Shown: piece by piece, positions 12,213 to 24,704 of the stretch
Numbering within the stretch: the first letter of the stretch is position 1
Layout: the number at the start of each line of letters is the position of its first letter
DNA from: Melieria omissa
Taxonomy: Eukaryota; Arthropoda; Insecta; Diptera; Ulidiidae
Reading direction: 5' to 3'
Assembly (NCBI GenBank): GCA_963971225.1
Contig: OZ020269.1
Location: forward strand, 101,616,905 to 101,680,904
DNA: 64,000 nucleotides
Made by a program: the position numbers and the translations under genes
The notes under the pieces: generated by a model
Databases searched by the model: none
Told to the model about the DNA's origin: nothing
Seen by the model: the letters and a program-made list of their open reading frames with translations, nothing else

Positions 12213-15000
12213 CGAGAATTGAATTTAGCTGAAGTTGTTATTATATTTTGTTGTTGTTGTTGTTTTTTCAACAACAATATGTACAGACACACAAGTGTAT
12301 GTTAATTTTTTACCCACATACGTCAACAAGCTCGCAGATGCGCTTCCGCTGTACATGAGGAAAATTTGTATTTATGCGTTTGCGGGTAACTGCAAAGTGC
12401 TCCGCAAATTACGGTAATTTATTTCTTTTACAGCTGCATGTACGGTTGCTTAGTGTGTAAGTATGTTAACATATGTGTGTGTGTGTGTGTGCGCTCTAGT
12501 CAGTGTTTGTTACTTTGTAATTAGACCTCAATTTTAATGTGTCAAATGTTGGCATATTTCTTCAGTGCCGATGCTGCATAGGCCACACAATCCAGACAGT
12601 CGGGGAGCATGAAGTGGTGCAAAGTGGGAAATGCGTATTTTTAACTATTACAACAATTTTCTTGGATTACTGAAAAATTTTTAAAATTTTTCTTTGAAGT
12701 GTGACAACTGAAAAGGAAGAAAAAGTACAAATGCAGTGAAGAGATAGGAGGGGAAGAGTGTAAAGATTGGCCTTAACAAAAGTTCTCTTTCATCTAATTA
12801 CTCACATAAGCAAACATTCATGCACACAGCAAAGAGCGCAAAGCGCAATAAAAATCACTCATACGCCACATTGACCCAGCAATGAACTTTTCATATATAA
12901 CCAATTCAGACAGAGTCAACGCATTCGTTTACAATAAAAACAAGCAAAATACAAAAAGCAATCATCACATAATGAAAAAATTAACATAACCAAACACAGA
13001 CACACAGACAGCGTGAGTCGATACAGCGGATACAGCAACGGAAATAACAAATGATAATTCACTTGCATCAAAATGAAATCAATGCAATTCATCGTCTCTC
13101 GGTTTGTCAATACAATTAAAGTGATAAATCATGCCTATACATACAGTCACACATACATACATACCAACATGTGTATGTGGAGATATGTGTTGGGCTGTCT
13201 AGCTGTCGGCTTATTTGGCTGCAAGTGTGTTTGCTGTGTGCAATTGCAAGTATATATATGTGTGTGTGTGTGAAATTGGTTCTGTTTGGACACACTTTGT
13301 TGCCTGCATGCCGCTGCATGAATATAAATTATTTTCAGCTGCAGTTGCAGTTCAATTTTGTTTATATGTTTTATTGTCGGCATTTTTTTCCTCTTCAGTT
13401 CGCATGTTAGCTGCGTTTGTTTGCGCAAGCGACAAGTAAGACTTCATGTGAAATGCAACAACTTAAAATGCAATGAAGACATAATAAAGTACAAACTGAA
13501 AGTCTTAATTCTTTGAAAAGTTTACTGAAAGAAAGTTGCAAGTTGTACTGAAAGAAGTGACTTGAATTTGCTTATTGAAAACAACTCAATGTCGACAAAC
13601 TTCAATGCGGCACAGTTTAAGGAATAAAACAAGACACAGTGATAATGAAAGCTATATGAAAATTTGTCTGAAATTTAAATATTTGTGGTTAGTTAGATGC
13701 AACTGGCTAATCGCAATAACCACACTAAGACTGCTCTTGAGCCCTTAACGATGACAGATGAAAAGTTGCAGTTGTATTTTTCGCAAACTTGAGCAGACTG
13801 CTTGGCCCTGGCAATGAAACCTCATGCAGTACTGACTTTTGCCTAAAACTATGCCACAAAGATATCACACTAAACGAACAATACATTCAACCCTTTCTTT
13901 AAATCAACAAATACTCAACTCAACACTCAACTCAACACTCAACTTAAACACTAACTCTAAAACCCCTTAAAGAAATAGTAAATCTCACTATAAAAAATTC
14001 AATCTCGTCCTCGCCCACATATTGAAAAACTCCTTAAGGAACGCCTTAAACTACTTTCATAAATTAAAAATGTATCAATTATGTTCTACTCTGTGTAATC
14101 ATTGAAATGAGTTTCTCTTTATCATTTCAACCTTCGACATATCGCTGTGTGTTTGTACCCTTTCACATTTGTATCTATCTATCTATGCACTTACCCAGCT
14201 AAATGTATATACTGCTTCCTCAATCAGCTATGCAATGTTTGATGGGCCACGTCTCTCCTTGTGTGTGCGCATTCATTCATTCGTTCGAGTATTCGATAGC
14301 AACATTGCAACTCATTGAACTGCAAAAAGAAAGCAAAAAAATTGTTTATTATTCCTCTTTAATTTCGCCTTATGCAAGGTGCATCAATTTTTTTGTTATG
14401 TTTTTTTTCAGTTACATTTTGCACGTTCCACTACATAAACACACACATAGACACATTCAGGTTTACCTACTATGACACCACAGTGAGTCACTCATACGCC
14501 CCGTGTGCCACCTTGCCGAGCAGTTGCTGAACGCTGGTCAGTTGGCTACGTGCTCATGTATTAATACCGCTTGATTTATCTTTCGTTTCTTTGTGCAGAG
14601 ATTTGTGTAGGTGTAGGTGTACGTGTGTGTGTGTGTTAAATTATTTAACAATCACACGTAAGTGTGATTATTTACGCTTCATGGCCATTTGTTGGAGTAT
14701 ATTGAATCCTCGTTTTCGCTATTGGCTTGTTGTTGTTATTTTTGTGATTGAGTTTATTAATATTGTTGTTGTTATTGTTATGAACTATAAACACAAATTT
14801 TTAAAAGATTTCCTTAATTCCCAAAGAGTTAAAGGCACCAAGTATGCAAAATAAGTTCGCAAGGTTACAACACTGTTGCTATTTTTTGTTATGAAATTTT
14901 AATTTTAAACATTAATTAATTAAATTAAATATGTCTTCGATCTAAACTGCAGCTAAAACAATAAAAAAAAACAATAACAAGAAAAATTACAATTATTTCA
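12213..15000. other. Non-coding stretch with CA/TG microsatellites
   Basis: TG/CA tracts lie near 12474-12493, 13252-13272 and 14616-14636, a CATA-rich tract near 13140-13170, and short CAACTCAACACT direct repeats near 13917-13950. The 12-mer CACTCATACGCC occurs here twice (12856 and 14489) and once more at 7994. No gene is recognised. Confidence 0.4.
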
Positions 15001-15014
15001 CTACAGTCACGTGT

Positions 15015-17035
15015 TCTTTTTTTCTAAACTTCCTTCCTTCCTTCCCTTCTTCTTTCCTTAATTTATTCATTCCATCCTTCTTTCTAATCGTCAATCATTC
15101 ATTCATTCCTTCCTTCTTACCCTTCGTCCTTCCACTCTTCTACCTTACATCTTTTCTGCTTTCCTTTATATCTTCCTTCCGTCCTTTCCTTCTTTCTTTT
15201 GCCCGTTTTTCTCCTTCTTTCTATTCCTTCCACCTGCTATTCTACCTTCTTTTATTCTTTCTGTCCTTCCTTCTATTGATCGTTTGATCATTCCTTACTT
15301 CCCTTTTTTCTTCCATCCACTTTCCCAACATTCTTTCTTCTTTTTCATCGTTTTTACCTTCCATCATTTCTTCTTTCCTTACTTCCTTACTTTCATACTT
15401 TCTTACTACCTCCTTACTTCCTTAGTTCCTTATTTCCTTACTTCCATACTGCTTTACTTATTTACCTCCTTACTTCCTTACTTCCTTCCTTACTTCATTA
15501 CATCATTACTACCTTACTTCCTTATTTTCTTCCTTCGTTTGTGCTTCCGTCTGTCTTCCTTCCTCCCTTCTTTCTAACCCTTCCTTTCTGACAACCTGAC
15601 TTCATAAATTCTTTGTATTTTTATTAGGACGTTTCTTTCTTCCTTCCTGTTTTCCTTTCTTCTTTCCATCCGTCTACCTTTCCATACCTACCTACTGCGA
15701 TTATGCCTTCCTTCCGTCCTTTATTCATTAATTTATTCATTCAACCCTTCCTTTCATTTTTCTTCCTTCTTTACATCTTTTCTACATCATTCCTATGTTT
15801 CCGTCTTCCTTCGTTCGTTCGTTCTTTTCTTCTGTCCTTCTTTCCTTTTTACCTTTTTTCCATTCGTCTACACATGTAAAGTAGGTCTTCCTTAGTCCTT
15901 CTTTTCAATGATATATTTTTCATTTTTTACTTCCCTTTCTTCCTCTTTCCGGTCGTTTTTTCTTTCTTTTATTTATTTTCTTCCTTTTTTCTTCCGTTCG
16001 TCACTCCGTCTGTCTTCCTTTCTTTCCCTCCAACATTTCTGACATTCTGTCTACCTTTATTCTTTGCATTATTCATTTTGTTTTTTATTCGGACATTTCT
16101 TCCATATTTACATTCTTTCATCCATCCTCCTTCCTCAGTTTCTTTCGTTCTTGCTTTTCTTTTTCCCTTCATTCGTCTATCTATCTTTTTTTCTATCTGT
16201 CCCTTCTGCCATTAGGTCTTCCTTTATTTAGTCAACCCTTCATTCTATTCGTTGTTCCTTCCATTCTTACTTATATCTGTATATGTAAGTAAACATCATT
16301 TATATTTTCCTTTATTTCTTGCTTTCTTTCTTCTTTCTTCTGTCTTTCCGTATTTCCATGTTTTCCACAGCCATTCTAATTTCCTTTATTCTTTCCATCC
16401 TTCCTTCGATTGATGGTTTATTCATTTCGTAATTAACTTTCTCATTCAATCGTCTTTCCTCACATTATTTCTACCGTCTATTCTTTTTTCGTTCATCCGT
16501 CTGCCTGCCTTTCCTTCTGTCCATTCTTCTTGCTGACATTCTTCCTTCCTTTTTTTTCTTTATTCGATTCTCTGTTCTGTTGTTCCTTCCTTCTTTACCT
16601 TTTTCTTCTCTACTTCCTTCTTCCTTAGTTCCTTCCCTTCTTTCTTTTTTACTTTCTTTCTTTCTTCCTTGCTTCCTTCCCTCCTTTCTTCCTTTCTTCC
16701 TTCTATTCGCCTATCTTTCCTTCTATCCATCCCTCCCTACTGCCATCAAGTCTTTCTTTATTCATTCAACCCTTTAATCTATTCTTCGCTCATTCATTCC
16801 CATCTTACTGACATCTTTTCTTGCACCGTTCCTATCTTCTTCTTTTCCTTTTATCCTTTCTTCCGTTAATCTGTCTTTCCCTCTTTCTATCTGTCCCACC
16901 TGCCTTTCTGCCTTTCTCAGTTCTTTCTTCCCTTCGTTGCTTCCTTCCTTTCTTACTTCTTTGCTTTCATCTCCCCTGCCTTCCTTCCATCGTTCCATCC
17001 TTCATTCCATTCATCCGTCCTATACAAAACTCTCC
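15015..17035. repeat. 2-kb polypyrimidine tract (degenerate CTTC/CCTT)
   Basis: The plus strand is almost purely C+T, made of irregular CCTTCCTT, CTTTCTTC and TTACTTCCTTA words. Purines are mostly isolated A residues. Long Phe/Ser/Leu-rich plus frames and Lys/Glu/Arg-rich minus frames are artefacts of this composition. A homopurine-homopyrimidine tract this long can adopt triplex (H-DNA) structure; that is general knowledge, not something seen here. Confidence 0.85.
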
Positions 17036-17723
17036 TTTACTGTTTGCCATCTCAACAGGCTTTGTCGTTGCCTCTGAGTCCAAAATAATTGCCTATGAAA
17101 AACCTTCTAAGTCCACTTCGCAATTCGCATTAACTCACCAATTGGCTGCCATATTTTGATATTTGACATAACATTTTCATTTCAACTCATTAATTGAGTA
17201 GCAAATGCAACTGCAACTTCATCAGGCAACCAAATAGCATCTTCGGAATTATGGACAGCTTTTCAACTGCTGCTGTGCTTACGTGAGCCAAAGTATTTCC
17301 GAAATGGTCAAAGTCGCTGTTCACTGAAGTGCACATAAGCTGTCGTCGAAGTTTGCCATTAAAACTCTCAATTGATATCCACTCGCAACTGTGTTGCAAT
17401 GTTCAAGTGTCTTCAGCTGTTCACGTGTTTGCCTGGCGTGTCCGTCTGTATGGCTTTGCTGAAGACTTGGCTGGCCGCAGCAGAAAGCGCGCAACAGTTG
17501 CGCTGCGCATTTCCAATCATGAAAACGACTGTCGCAATGAGTGCAACAAATCAGCAAAATGCTGTCTTACCAATATATAAATATATATAAATATATATAT
17601 ATAAGTATAGATATGTATGTGTTTGTCTAGGTGGATAGAAGAGAAGTGCATAAAAGTAGCAAAAGCAAAAGCTTCATGCGGCGCTTTTCAACGCCTCAAT
17701 TTGTGTTTGTTTTCTTTTTTTAG
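17036..17723. other. Non-coding stretch before a candidate exon
   Basis: Mixed-composition sequence with overlapping open frames of 60-83 codons on both strands at 17190-17590. They compete with one another and show no family resemblance. A TATATA-rich tract lies at 17574-17605. Nothing is assigned. Confidence 0.35.
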
Positions 17724-17881
17724 CTGCTTTTTAGCTTCGTGCAAGTTCAATGCGATTTCGTTGCGGCAACAGCAATGCGACAAAAAGTTGTCCAAAAAGA
17801 CAGATAGGCAGACAAACAAAAAGCTGAACAGTGTAGTTGAACAAACAGAGCGCAGGGCTGACAGTGAACTTCAAGGACCAG
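17724..17881 (+). other. Candidate internal or 5'-UTR exon (158 nt) between strong splice sites
   Basis: A long pyrimidine tract ends in TTTTTTTAG at 17723, and 158 nt downstream there is an ideal donor, CAG|GTGAGT, at 17882. One frame is open across the whole segment (Lys/Gln/Arg-rich, starting CFLASCKFNAISL). The composition also fits a 5' untranslated exon. No neighbouring exon was found and the call rests on the splice sites only. Confidence 0.25.
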
Positions 17882-19035
17882 GTGAGTAGTGACAACTGTG
17901 CTTGGCTGCGGTCGCATTGAAAGGAAAGTCTTGCAATGAAATCCTTGAAGCTGAGTGAGTTTTCAATTTGTTGTAAATGAAAAAAATTATATTAACTTTA
18001 TTTAGTAAACATTAAGAAAGTCAGTGTAATCGAGCGAATGCGAGTACCAAAGAATTGAAATATTTCTGGAGAACTTGAAGCTGGCGACAAAGATATCTGC
18101 CAGTTTGACTTTTGTGTCGATGCAAGCTACTAGAAATAATTTAGTGAACAATTATTTGTTACAATTATGTAATTTTGTATTTTTACTGACATATTTTCAG
18201 AGAATCCTTCAAGTCTATTCAATTGTTGCAGAAATACGTGAGAGACAAGTGAAGCGCTATTTTCATAGAAAATTTACCATTTTTGATGGCAGTCCCATCG
18301 AAAGTTACAGGTAGGGGCATAGGTAGGGAAGTAGGAAGAATATATTTGGAAAAAACATTTGAAAAGGAATTGATCAATCTCACAGTTGACTTCTCTGAGA
18401 GCAACCTGGAAGCGGCAGGAGCCCTTTAAGAAAAACCATAGTTTTGCATGTGAGCCTCAGTAAGAGTTGCAGTAGGATTTTCATTCAAAGTGTGCACAAT
18501 GTTTTTTCGCTGCTGAATTTCGTTCGCTGCCATTTCGTTCGAAAATTAAAATCAGAATTAAACTAAATGCAATTAGTTTTTGTGAAGTTTAAGCTTTTTG
18601 AAAAAGTAAAGTCTACTGTTGAGGTGCGCTCTCAAAAAATTTTAAAAAATCAAAGAAGAGGAATCCGTTTTTTCGTGGACACTCCTTTTGTTCGGAGCAA
18701 ATGTTCAGAAGAGAGAAGTAGTGGAGATCAATCATAGATTTTAAACCTTTAAGATCAACTTCTGCTTTCTTGCACTTTTATGCATTTCAACTTCGATATT
18801 GCGACATGCACTCTAGCACTCAAAATTTTTAACTCATACATTTCTTCATTGATGCTCAAAAACACAGGATTCAAGGTAACGAGTATCCATTGTCAAGCTG
18901 CACTTAAGACTGACATATTTTCAGAGAAAACCCATCAAACTACTCAATGATCGTACGTAAATGTAAGAAAAGGCTCAAAAGTGTCGCAAAAGGGAATCAG
19001 CTTACGCCTCTATAGGTGTCAGGACACTCTGGTGT
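17882..19035. other. Non-coding stretch, nothing recognised
   Basis: AT-rich, stops in all frames, no repeats of note apart from GGTAGGGGCATAGGTAGGG at 18310. Confidence 0.4.
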
Positions 19036-19039
19036 TCTC

Positions 19040-19412
19040 TTTAACGAAATAGCCCATAAACTGGTCATTCTGGGCTCAGCGTGTCCAGCGGGACCAGAGC
19101 CAATAATTGGCGTACAATAGATCAAGAATCATGTCCCTCACATGAGGAAATGGTCCCAAGTGGAGTACTGCAACATTGCTAAATGTTTTGTGACAAGGAA
19201 AGAGAGGACTTTCTTCTTCGACTGGAGACTGACTAATGACTCATGACTCATATTTGGAGCAATCACAAGACACAATGCATGTGGTGAGCCTATGGAATAT
19301 GCCAATCATCAATGACTCTACATGCAAATCCTACCTCAAGGACGTGGACGCAATGGGGCTTTTCATCTGCCACTGTCCATCGTTCTCAAGAAACAGGAGG
19401 TGCGATGGATAG
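19040..19412 (+). mobile_element. Tail of an RNase H-type LINE polyprotein, decayed
   Basis: Plus-strand pieces read LGSACPAGPEPIIG (about 19065-19110), then LIFGAITRHNACGEP, and finally NDSTCKSYLKDVDAMGLFIC followed by HCPSF, ending in a stop at 19410. This order matches the end of LOA/I/R1-type LINE proteins. There a GPEP stretch follows the RNase H domain and a C-terminal zinc-knuckle (C..C...H...C) closes the protein. The second knuckle Cys position is Tyr here. Stops and frameshifts separate the pieces. The element at 33156-34442 shares the GPEP stretch and may be related. Confidence 0.5.
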
Positions 19413-19506
19413 AGGTGGAGGTGCAGCGATGAATAGAGTATTGGCTGAAGCTTGTGTGGCCTTTCCACAACTCTCCACTCCTATCTCGTTTCTTTTTCCT
19501 ACCTTT

Positions 19507-20145
19507 CTCTTTAGACACAGTGCAATGGTTCGAATGGACTGAGTGGTATTGAAGCCTGCAAGTGCTGACCCCTTATCCTTTCCTCGACTCTCCTTTCCCC
19601 TTATCCTTTCCTCGACTCGACTTATCCCTTTCACTTATACTTCCTCTTTGGGTACAATACAATGATCCAAATAAAGTGAGTCCTCTGGAAGTCCGCAAGT
19701 GCGGACCCGTAAACCTATCCACGACTCTCATTTCGCATCCCTTTCCTTTCTCCTATCCTCCTCTTTGGGCACAGTACAATTATCCCAATGAACTGAGTAC
19801 TATGGAAGCCTGCAAGTCCGGACCCCCTAATCTTGTATCGACTTTCCTATCCTTTTCTTTCTCATACCTTTCTCTTTGGGCATAACACAATAGTGCGAAA
19901 GTACTGAAGACCCCTAATGCTTTCCTTAACTCTCCTTTCGTATCCCTTTCCTTTCACCTACCCTCCTCTTTGGGTACAGTTCAATGATCCCAATGAACTG
20001 GGTACGATGGAAGCCTGCAAGTCCGGACCCCCTAATCTTTCTTCGACTCTCCTTTTGTAACCCTTTTCTTTCTCCTATCCTCCTCTTTGAGCACGGAAGA
20101 ATGATCCAAACGAACTGAGTGCTATGTAAGACTTGTAGCCCTTCT
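19507..20145. repeat. Minisatellite, ~95-137 bp unit, six copies
   Basis: Each unit starts near CTCTTTGGGYACAGTACAAT and contains ATGAACTGAGTACTATGGAA and CCTGCAAGTCCGGACCCC followed by a pyrimidine-rich half. Unit starts are near 19507, 19644, 19761, 19872, 19966 and 20083. The length varies because the pyrimidine half expands and contracts. Confidence 0.75.
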
Positions 20146-20925
20146 GCATATCCTCACTTCAAGCATCAAGCTACCCATATCTAAGAAGATATCTTGGTAA
20201 AAACAGAGAAATATATGAACCTCTTTGAATAGTTATCAGTAGTAAACACTACAACATGTCGACTTAATATTTTCTTATTATGCAAACTGTCTACAGTCTG
20301 ACATTCCATTCGTAAAGAGCTCGCTGTTGCACTATTCCTGTCACTAATCAATGACATGGCGGCAGTAAGACTTAATATGCTTGTTCGTCGTACGTAATTC
20401 TCAATATCCCAAATAGAAGAAAAAAAAATCAAGGTATCAAAGCTGTTCTATTGAGTGAACCTGCAGTAGTTGACTTACTAATTAATAGTTGACCAGAGTA
20501 AACCAAAAATTTGCATTCGTTTTTAAATTATTTAACGTTTGCTGAAAGTTGACTGTTCAAAAAAAAACCTTATTTACGGTCGCTAAAAGATTGCTTCATT
20601 ATGAAAAATTATTTTTTTTTTTTATCTGTGGCCAATGCCTAGAAACTTAACAATAAGGAAAATCGATTATTCCGCTCTTTGATAAACGAGAAAATTTTGT
20701 TAAAAAAATTTCTGAATGTTTCTTCACCTTTTAAATTTTTGGTAACACTAAAAACCATCATTTGGTCTCTTAGGATTGCTAGGGTTCGGTCACCTTTATC
20801 TTAGCTAATTTACAATCTATAGCTTCAGCTGGAAAAATTGATTCAAGTTTAGTGCCAATCTCGTATCCGGTAATATGTACAAGAATTGAGACACATGAGA
20901 TTGATAGGTAGGTAGGTAGGTGGAT
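20146..20925. other. Non-coding stretch, nothing recognised
   Basis: AT-rich sequence with homopolymer A and T runs near 20560-20630. No gene or repeat is recognised until the GGTAGGTAGGTAGG tract at 20907-20922. Confidence 0.4.
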
Positions 20926-20929
20926 GTGG

Positions 20930-21640
20930 CGGCTCTCCAACAAGAACAAACTTAGGCTAAACTAGGTTCATGATGCTGCCACTGGAAAGCTAGTGGCTTC
21001 TAGTTAGTAGGTCTCAGAACATCCTGAACAATTTAAAAAACCCATCAGATCCTTAGAGTTGCCCTCCGATATGTCGACGAGGTCGGCTAAGTGATAAAAC
21101 CCTAAGGGACTCTCCAACAAAAACCAATTTAGGTGAAATTTGGTTCATAGTTCTACCACTAGATCGCTGATCTCTTCTAGTTAGTAGGTCTCAGAACATC
21201 CTGAACAATTTATAAAACGAATTAGGTCCTTATTGTTGTTCCCCGATATGTCGACGAGGTCAGCTAAGTGATAAAACCCTAAGAGACTCTCCAACAAAAA
21301 CCCATTTAGGCCAAATCAGGTCCATCGTGATGCCACTGAGTTGCTAGTGCCTTCTAGTTACTAGGTCTCGGAACATCCTGAGCAATTTATAAAACGCAGC
21401 AGTTTCTTGGTGTTGACCTCCGATATGTCGACGAGGTCAGCTAAGTGGTAAAACCCTAAGAGACTCTCCAACAAAATCCCATTTAGGTCAAATTATGTTC
21501 ATGGCGGTGCAACTGGATCGTTAGTACCTTCTAGTTACTAGGTCTCAGAACATCCTGAACAATTAACAAAACGCATCAGGTCCTCAGTGTTGACCTTCGA
21601 TATGTCGAAGCGGTTGTCTAAGTGATGAAACTATAATAAA
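20930..21640. repeat. 177-bp satellite, four tandem copies
   Basis: Unit starts GACTCTCCAACAA at 20932 (GGCTCTCC variant), 21108, 21285 and 21462, a constant spacing of 176-177 bp. Each unit carries CTTCTAGTTAGTAGGTCTC, GAACATCCTGAACAATTTA and CCGATATGTCGACGAGGTC. The array is preceded by GGTAGGTAGGTAGG, a leader seen beside dispersed repeats in fly genomes. Confidence 0.85.
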
Positions 21641-21724
21641 TTAAAATAAAAAATAAGGGCAGGTACAAAGTATTTAAGTGGAGAATAGTTTGTTCCCTTT
21701 TCCATATCTCTGCAGCTTCTGCAG

Positions 21725-21985
21725 AAATCGTTGACCAGATGGCTCAGTCCTAGTCTTCTAAAAATCCAGTGACCATTGATTAGTTTAGTTTAGTTTTAGT
21801 TTTGATTAGCCAATGAATACAATAAGAATTCTTAAAGGCTAAGTTGAACACATTTTAAATGAACATTGATTACCCCCCAAACAACCCTCAAGGTGTACCC
21901 TTTTTGAAGTTTTGAGGACAAAAATCGTTGACCAGATGGCTCAGTCCTAGTCTTCTAAGAATCCAGTGACTAGTGATTACTCCCC
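21725..21985. repeat. Direct duplication (~50 bp, spaced 198 bp)
   Basis: GTTGACCAGATGGCTCAGTC plus the following CTAGTCTTCTAARAATCCAG occurs at about 21731 and again at about 21929. Both copies continue into ATTAC(C/T)CCCCAA-type sequence. This looks like a local duplication of about 200 bp. Confidence 0.7.
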
Positions 21986-22726
21986 AACAACGCTCAACAT
22001 ACCCCTTTGGAGCTTAGAGGACTTTTGGTGCACTTCCAGACCAGCTCTGGTTAGATCTGCTGAGCAGTCTTGCCTGTCTCAGAGGCCGCCCAACCAATAC
22101 TCGAAGCTTTTATACCAGCATTCTCTATCGTCAGCTTACAAGGAGTTGAGTGGAGTGAAGTAGTTATGGATTAAGTTCAAATTTTGAGAGACGGCTCTAA
22201 AGACTTTGTCTACAATCAAGACTCACTTATCGATCTTCGATTTTCCAAAAATTGTTCGACACCTCTTAAAAATTTCCATGTTTTCTGACGGAGGTTCGTA
22301 AGATACCAGTCTTCGTGATATTTGTGTGTGTATATTTGTGTGTGTGTCCACTGTCCCTTGTCGCATTTAATTAAACAGATTCGCAGCAGCATCGCTCGTC
22401 AGTTGCCATGCATTCAACTTTATTCGAGCAACTTTATTCAATTTGTATTTATAGCAATGCGTGCAGCGTTCGTTGTAAAGAAATATACATGTGTCTGCGT
22501 GTGTGAATTCCTGCTCTAATGCTCACTGGCAATGACAATCACCGCACACCAGTCGTAGCCAATTTTCGAAATTGAATATTGGCAACAAAGCGTATTAGAG
22601 CGTATGGCACGTTTGTATGTGTGTGTGTGTGTGTCTATGTGTGCTTTTATTTTAGTCAAGTAGCTGAATGCACCCGTCAACTTCCCCGCTCATACACACG
22701 CACACACGTGTTATCCTTAATTCAAT

Positions 22727-22765
<39 letters not shown>

Positions 22766-24175
22766 CAAATCCTAACTAACCAGACACTGTCGCTTCGCCT
22801 CTACGCCAGCAATTTACCAGTCAATCGCTTTATTTGATTTCTTTTTTTTTTTTTTGCTTTGTCTCTCACTTTCTTTCTCTTTTCCCTCTAAATGGTAGCG
22901 CTTTTTATTTAAATAAGAATTGCCAATTGCTGCAACAATACAATTTTACGAGTCATAGGTCGCTACGCTCGTTATCTGTGCCAAACCCTAAACCACCATT
23001 CCCCCCAACCCCCTCTTCTATATCGCCGAAACAACCCATCCGCCTTCTGCCACACCCCTCTTTGTTGCGCGCTCCCGTCATTGCTCCATGTCGATTTTTA
23101 TCAGTTCGTATGTGTCATCTCAATTTCATTTTCTTCTCTGCACTTTTCCCTCACTTAAGCTTTTAAAGCTTTGATTTAATTTTGTCAACTTTGCAATTTT
23201 CTGTAGTCACCACCCGCGCGCCCGCTTGCCCAACCATTCCACCGCTTCACTTCACTTCGCATTCGCAAGCTGCGCTCTGGCTCTGTGTGCACGCCGCCAC
23301 TTGCCTTCAATTTTCGCTCGTTTATTGATTTCTTATCTTTATGGCTTTCCGAGGTAACGCAGCCAAATCAAATGAAATGAGAAAAATGCAACAACAACTA
23401 CAACAACAACAACGATAAGCGCAAATAGTCAGCAATGCGCGAGCGATGCGTAAAAATAATCTACGCGCCACATATGTAAGCAACACACACACACATCGCC
23501 CACCGACGACAAGCGACAAGCGTCAAGCAGCCATTCGGCCTCATTTGTGAATTTTGCGCCAACGTTGTTTGATGGCTGCCATAAAATGCATCTTTCGGCT
23601 TAAAGTTGTTGTTATAAAATGTAATGCAATGTTGCAATTTTTATGCCATCAAACACATTTTTACAGCAATGAAGGCAGTTTGTATGTTATTTGCTTGCCA
23701 CCGTTAACCCATTAGTGGATGCACGAATGTGGCCATTACTTGGAACTTTTCATTGGCAATTGTCGGCTTAAGATTACTGTCAGACGTTTAACATGACTGA
23801 CAATGCGGTCGTTTAAATATCATAAATGCATTTTTATGTGCTTTGAGTTGAATCAAGATTCCACACAAAGCCTTTCGGCTGGTACTAGAGTGCACCAGTG
23901 TTGCCAGATTAGGGGAAATGAAATGCATTTTCATTCATCCATTTAGATTTGGTAGAATCTCTAAAAAGGTTCTCTACCTTGACCACTAGAAGATACAAAT
24001 GATGAAAGTTTTCCACTAAGTTATAGGAAGAGCGCCCTCTGCGCATCCAATGACCATAGATAGGAGGTGAATAACACAGAGGGTTAGTTTCTGGTAGATA
24101 ATGCATTTTTTTCAAAACAAAATGAATGGACAGATTAATAAAATTGATGCAAGTATCCAACGTTGGTTACTTCTT
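21986..24175. other. Non-coding stretch with TG/CA microsatellites
   Basis: TG tracts at 22322-22346 and 22617-22633, a CA tract at about 22731-22758, and (CAA)n at 23391-23412. 22980-23330 is C-rich and pyrimidine-biased. No family is recognised in any frame. Confidence 0.4.
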
Positions 24176-24179
24176 GTTC

Positions 24180-24700
24180 TCATCTCTCAGGAGGTGTTCC
24201 CATCTCTTTTCGAGCTCCATAATAACAAATAAATGTCTCGTTAGAAGCAAATTTTCGATTTCTACGAAAGAAATGAATACTAGTCATGAATGCTGCATCC
24301 ATCGGAACAATCAATAATCGGAAGGAGCAATGTCCAAAGAATAGGACGGGTGCATTAAAATTTCCCACTTGAGCGTTTTCAAATGTTTTTTTAACGAATT
24401 TTGCAACATGAGGCCGAGTGTTGTCAGGCAAAAGAATAATTTTGTGTTTCTGTTTGTCGCATCTTGTACTCCCATCGTTTTTGCTGATAATGCACAGCTT
24501 TAATGAATCAATTGTAACCTTTACCGATCTCCCATAATGGAATCGCCAGGTTAAAGCAGCTCTTGGTATACAACTCTCTTTTGGTCCCAACTCTCTTTTT
24601 GGATACTCAACATGACCTCAGAACCATAAATATTCATATTTGGCATTGATGCTGAGGTCAATGGCGACGCTTGACGTGATGAAATGGCTAACTAAACTAA
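24180..24700 (-). pseudogene. Mariner transposase fragment, multiply frameshifted
   Basis: On the minus strand, shifting between frames gives the catalytic-domain landmarks of mariner in the right order. These are a MPN.NIYGSEVML-type segment (about 24600-24650), a WDQKRVVYQELL segment (about 24560-24600), DNTRPHVAKFVKK (about 24385-24430), and then HPSYS.DIAPSDY (about 24315-24350). At least two frameshifts and several stops separate them. Compared with a usual ~345-residue transposase, the N-terminal DNA-binding half is missing. No terminal repeats were found. Confidence 0.7.
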
Positions 24701-24704
24701 AAAT

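Noticed and set aside
15284..16998. Ser/Phe/Leu-rich plus and Lys/Glu/Arg-rich minus frames
   Set aside because: Consequences of the polypyrimidine tract.
24180..24590. A single intact 136-residue protein on the minus strand
   Set aside because: Only its middle is mariner-like; true homology jumps frame at least twice, so the continuous frame is a by-product of decay.
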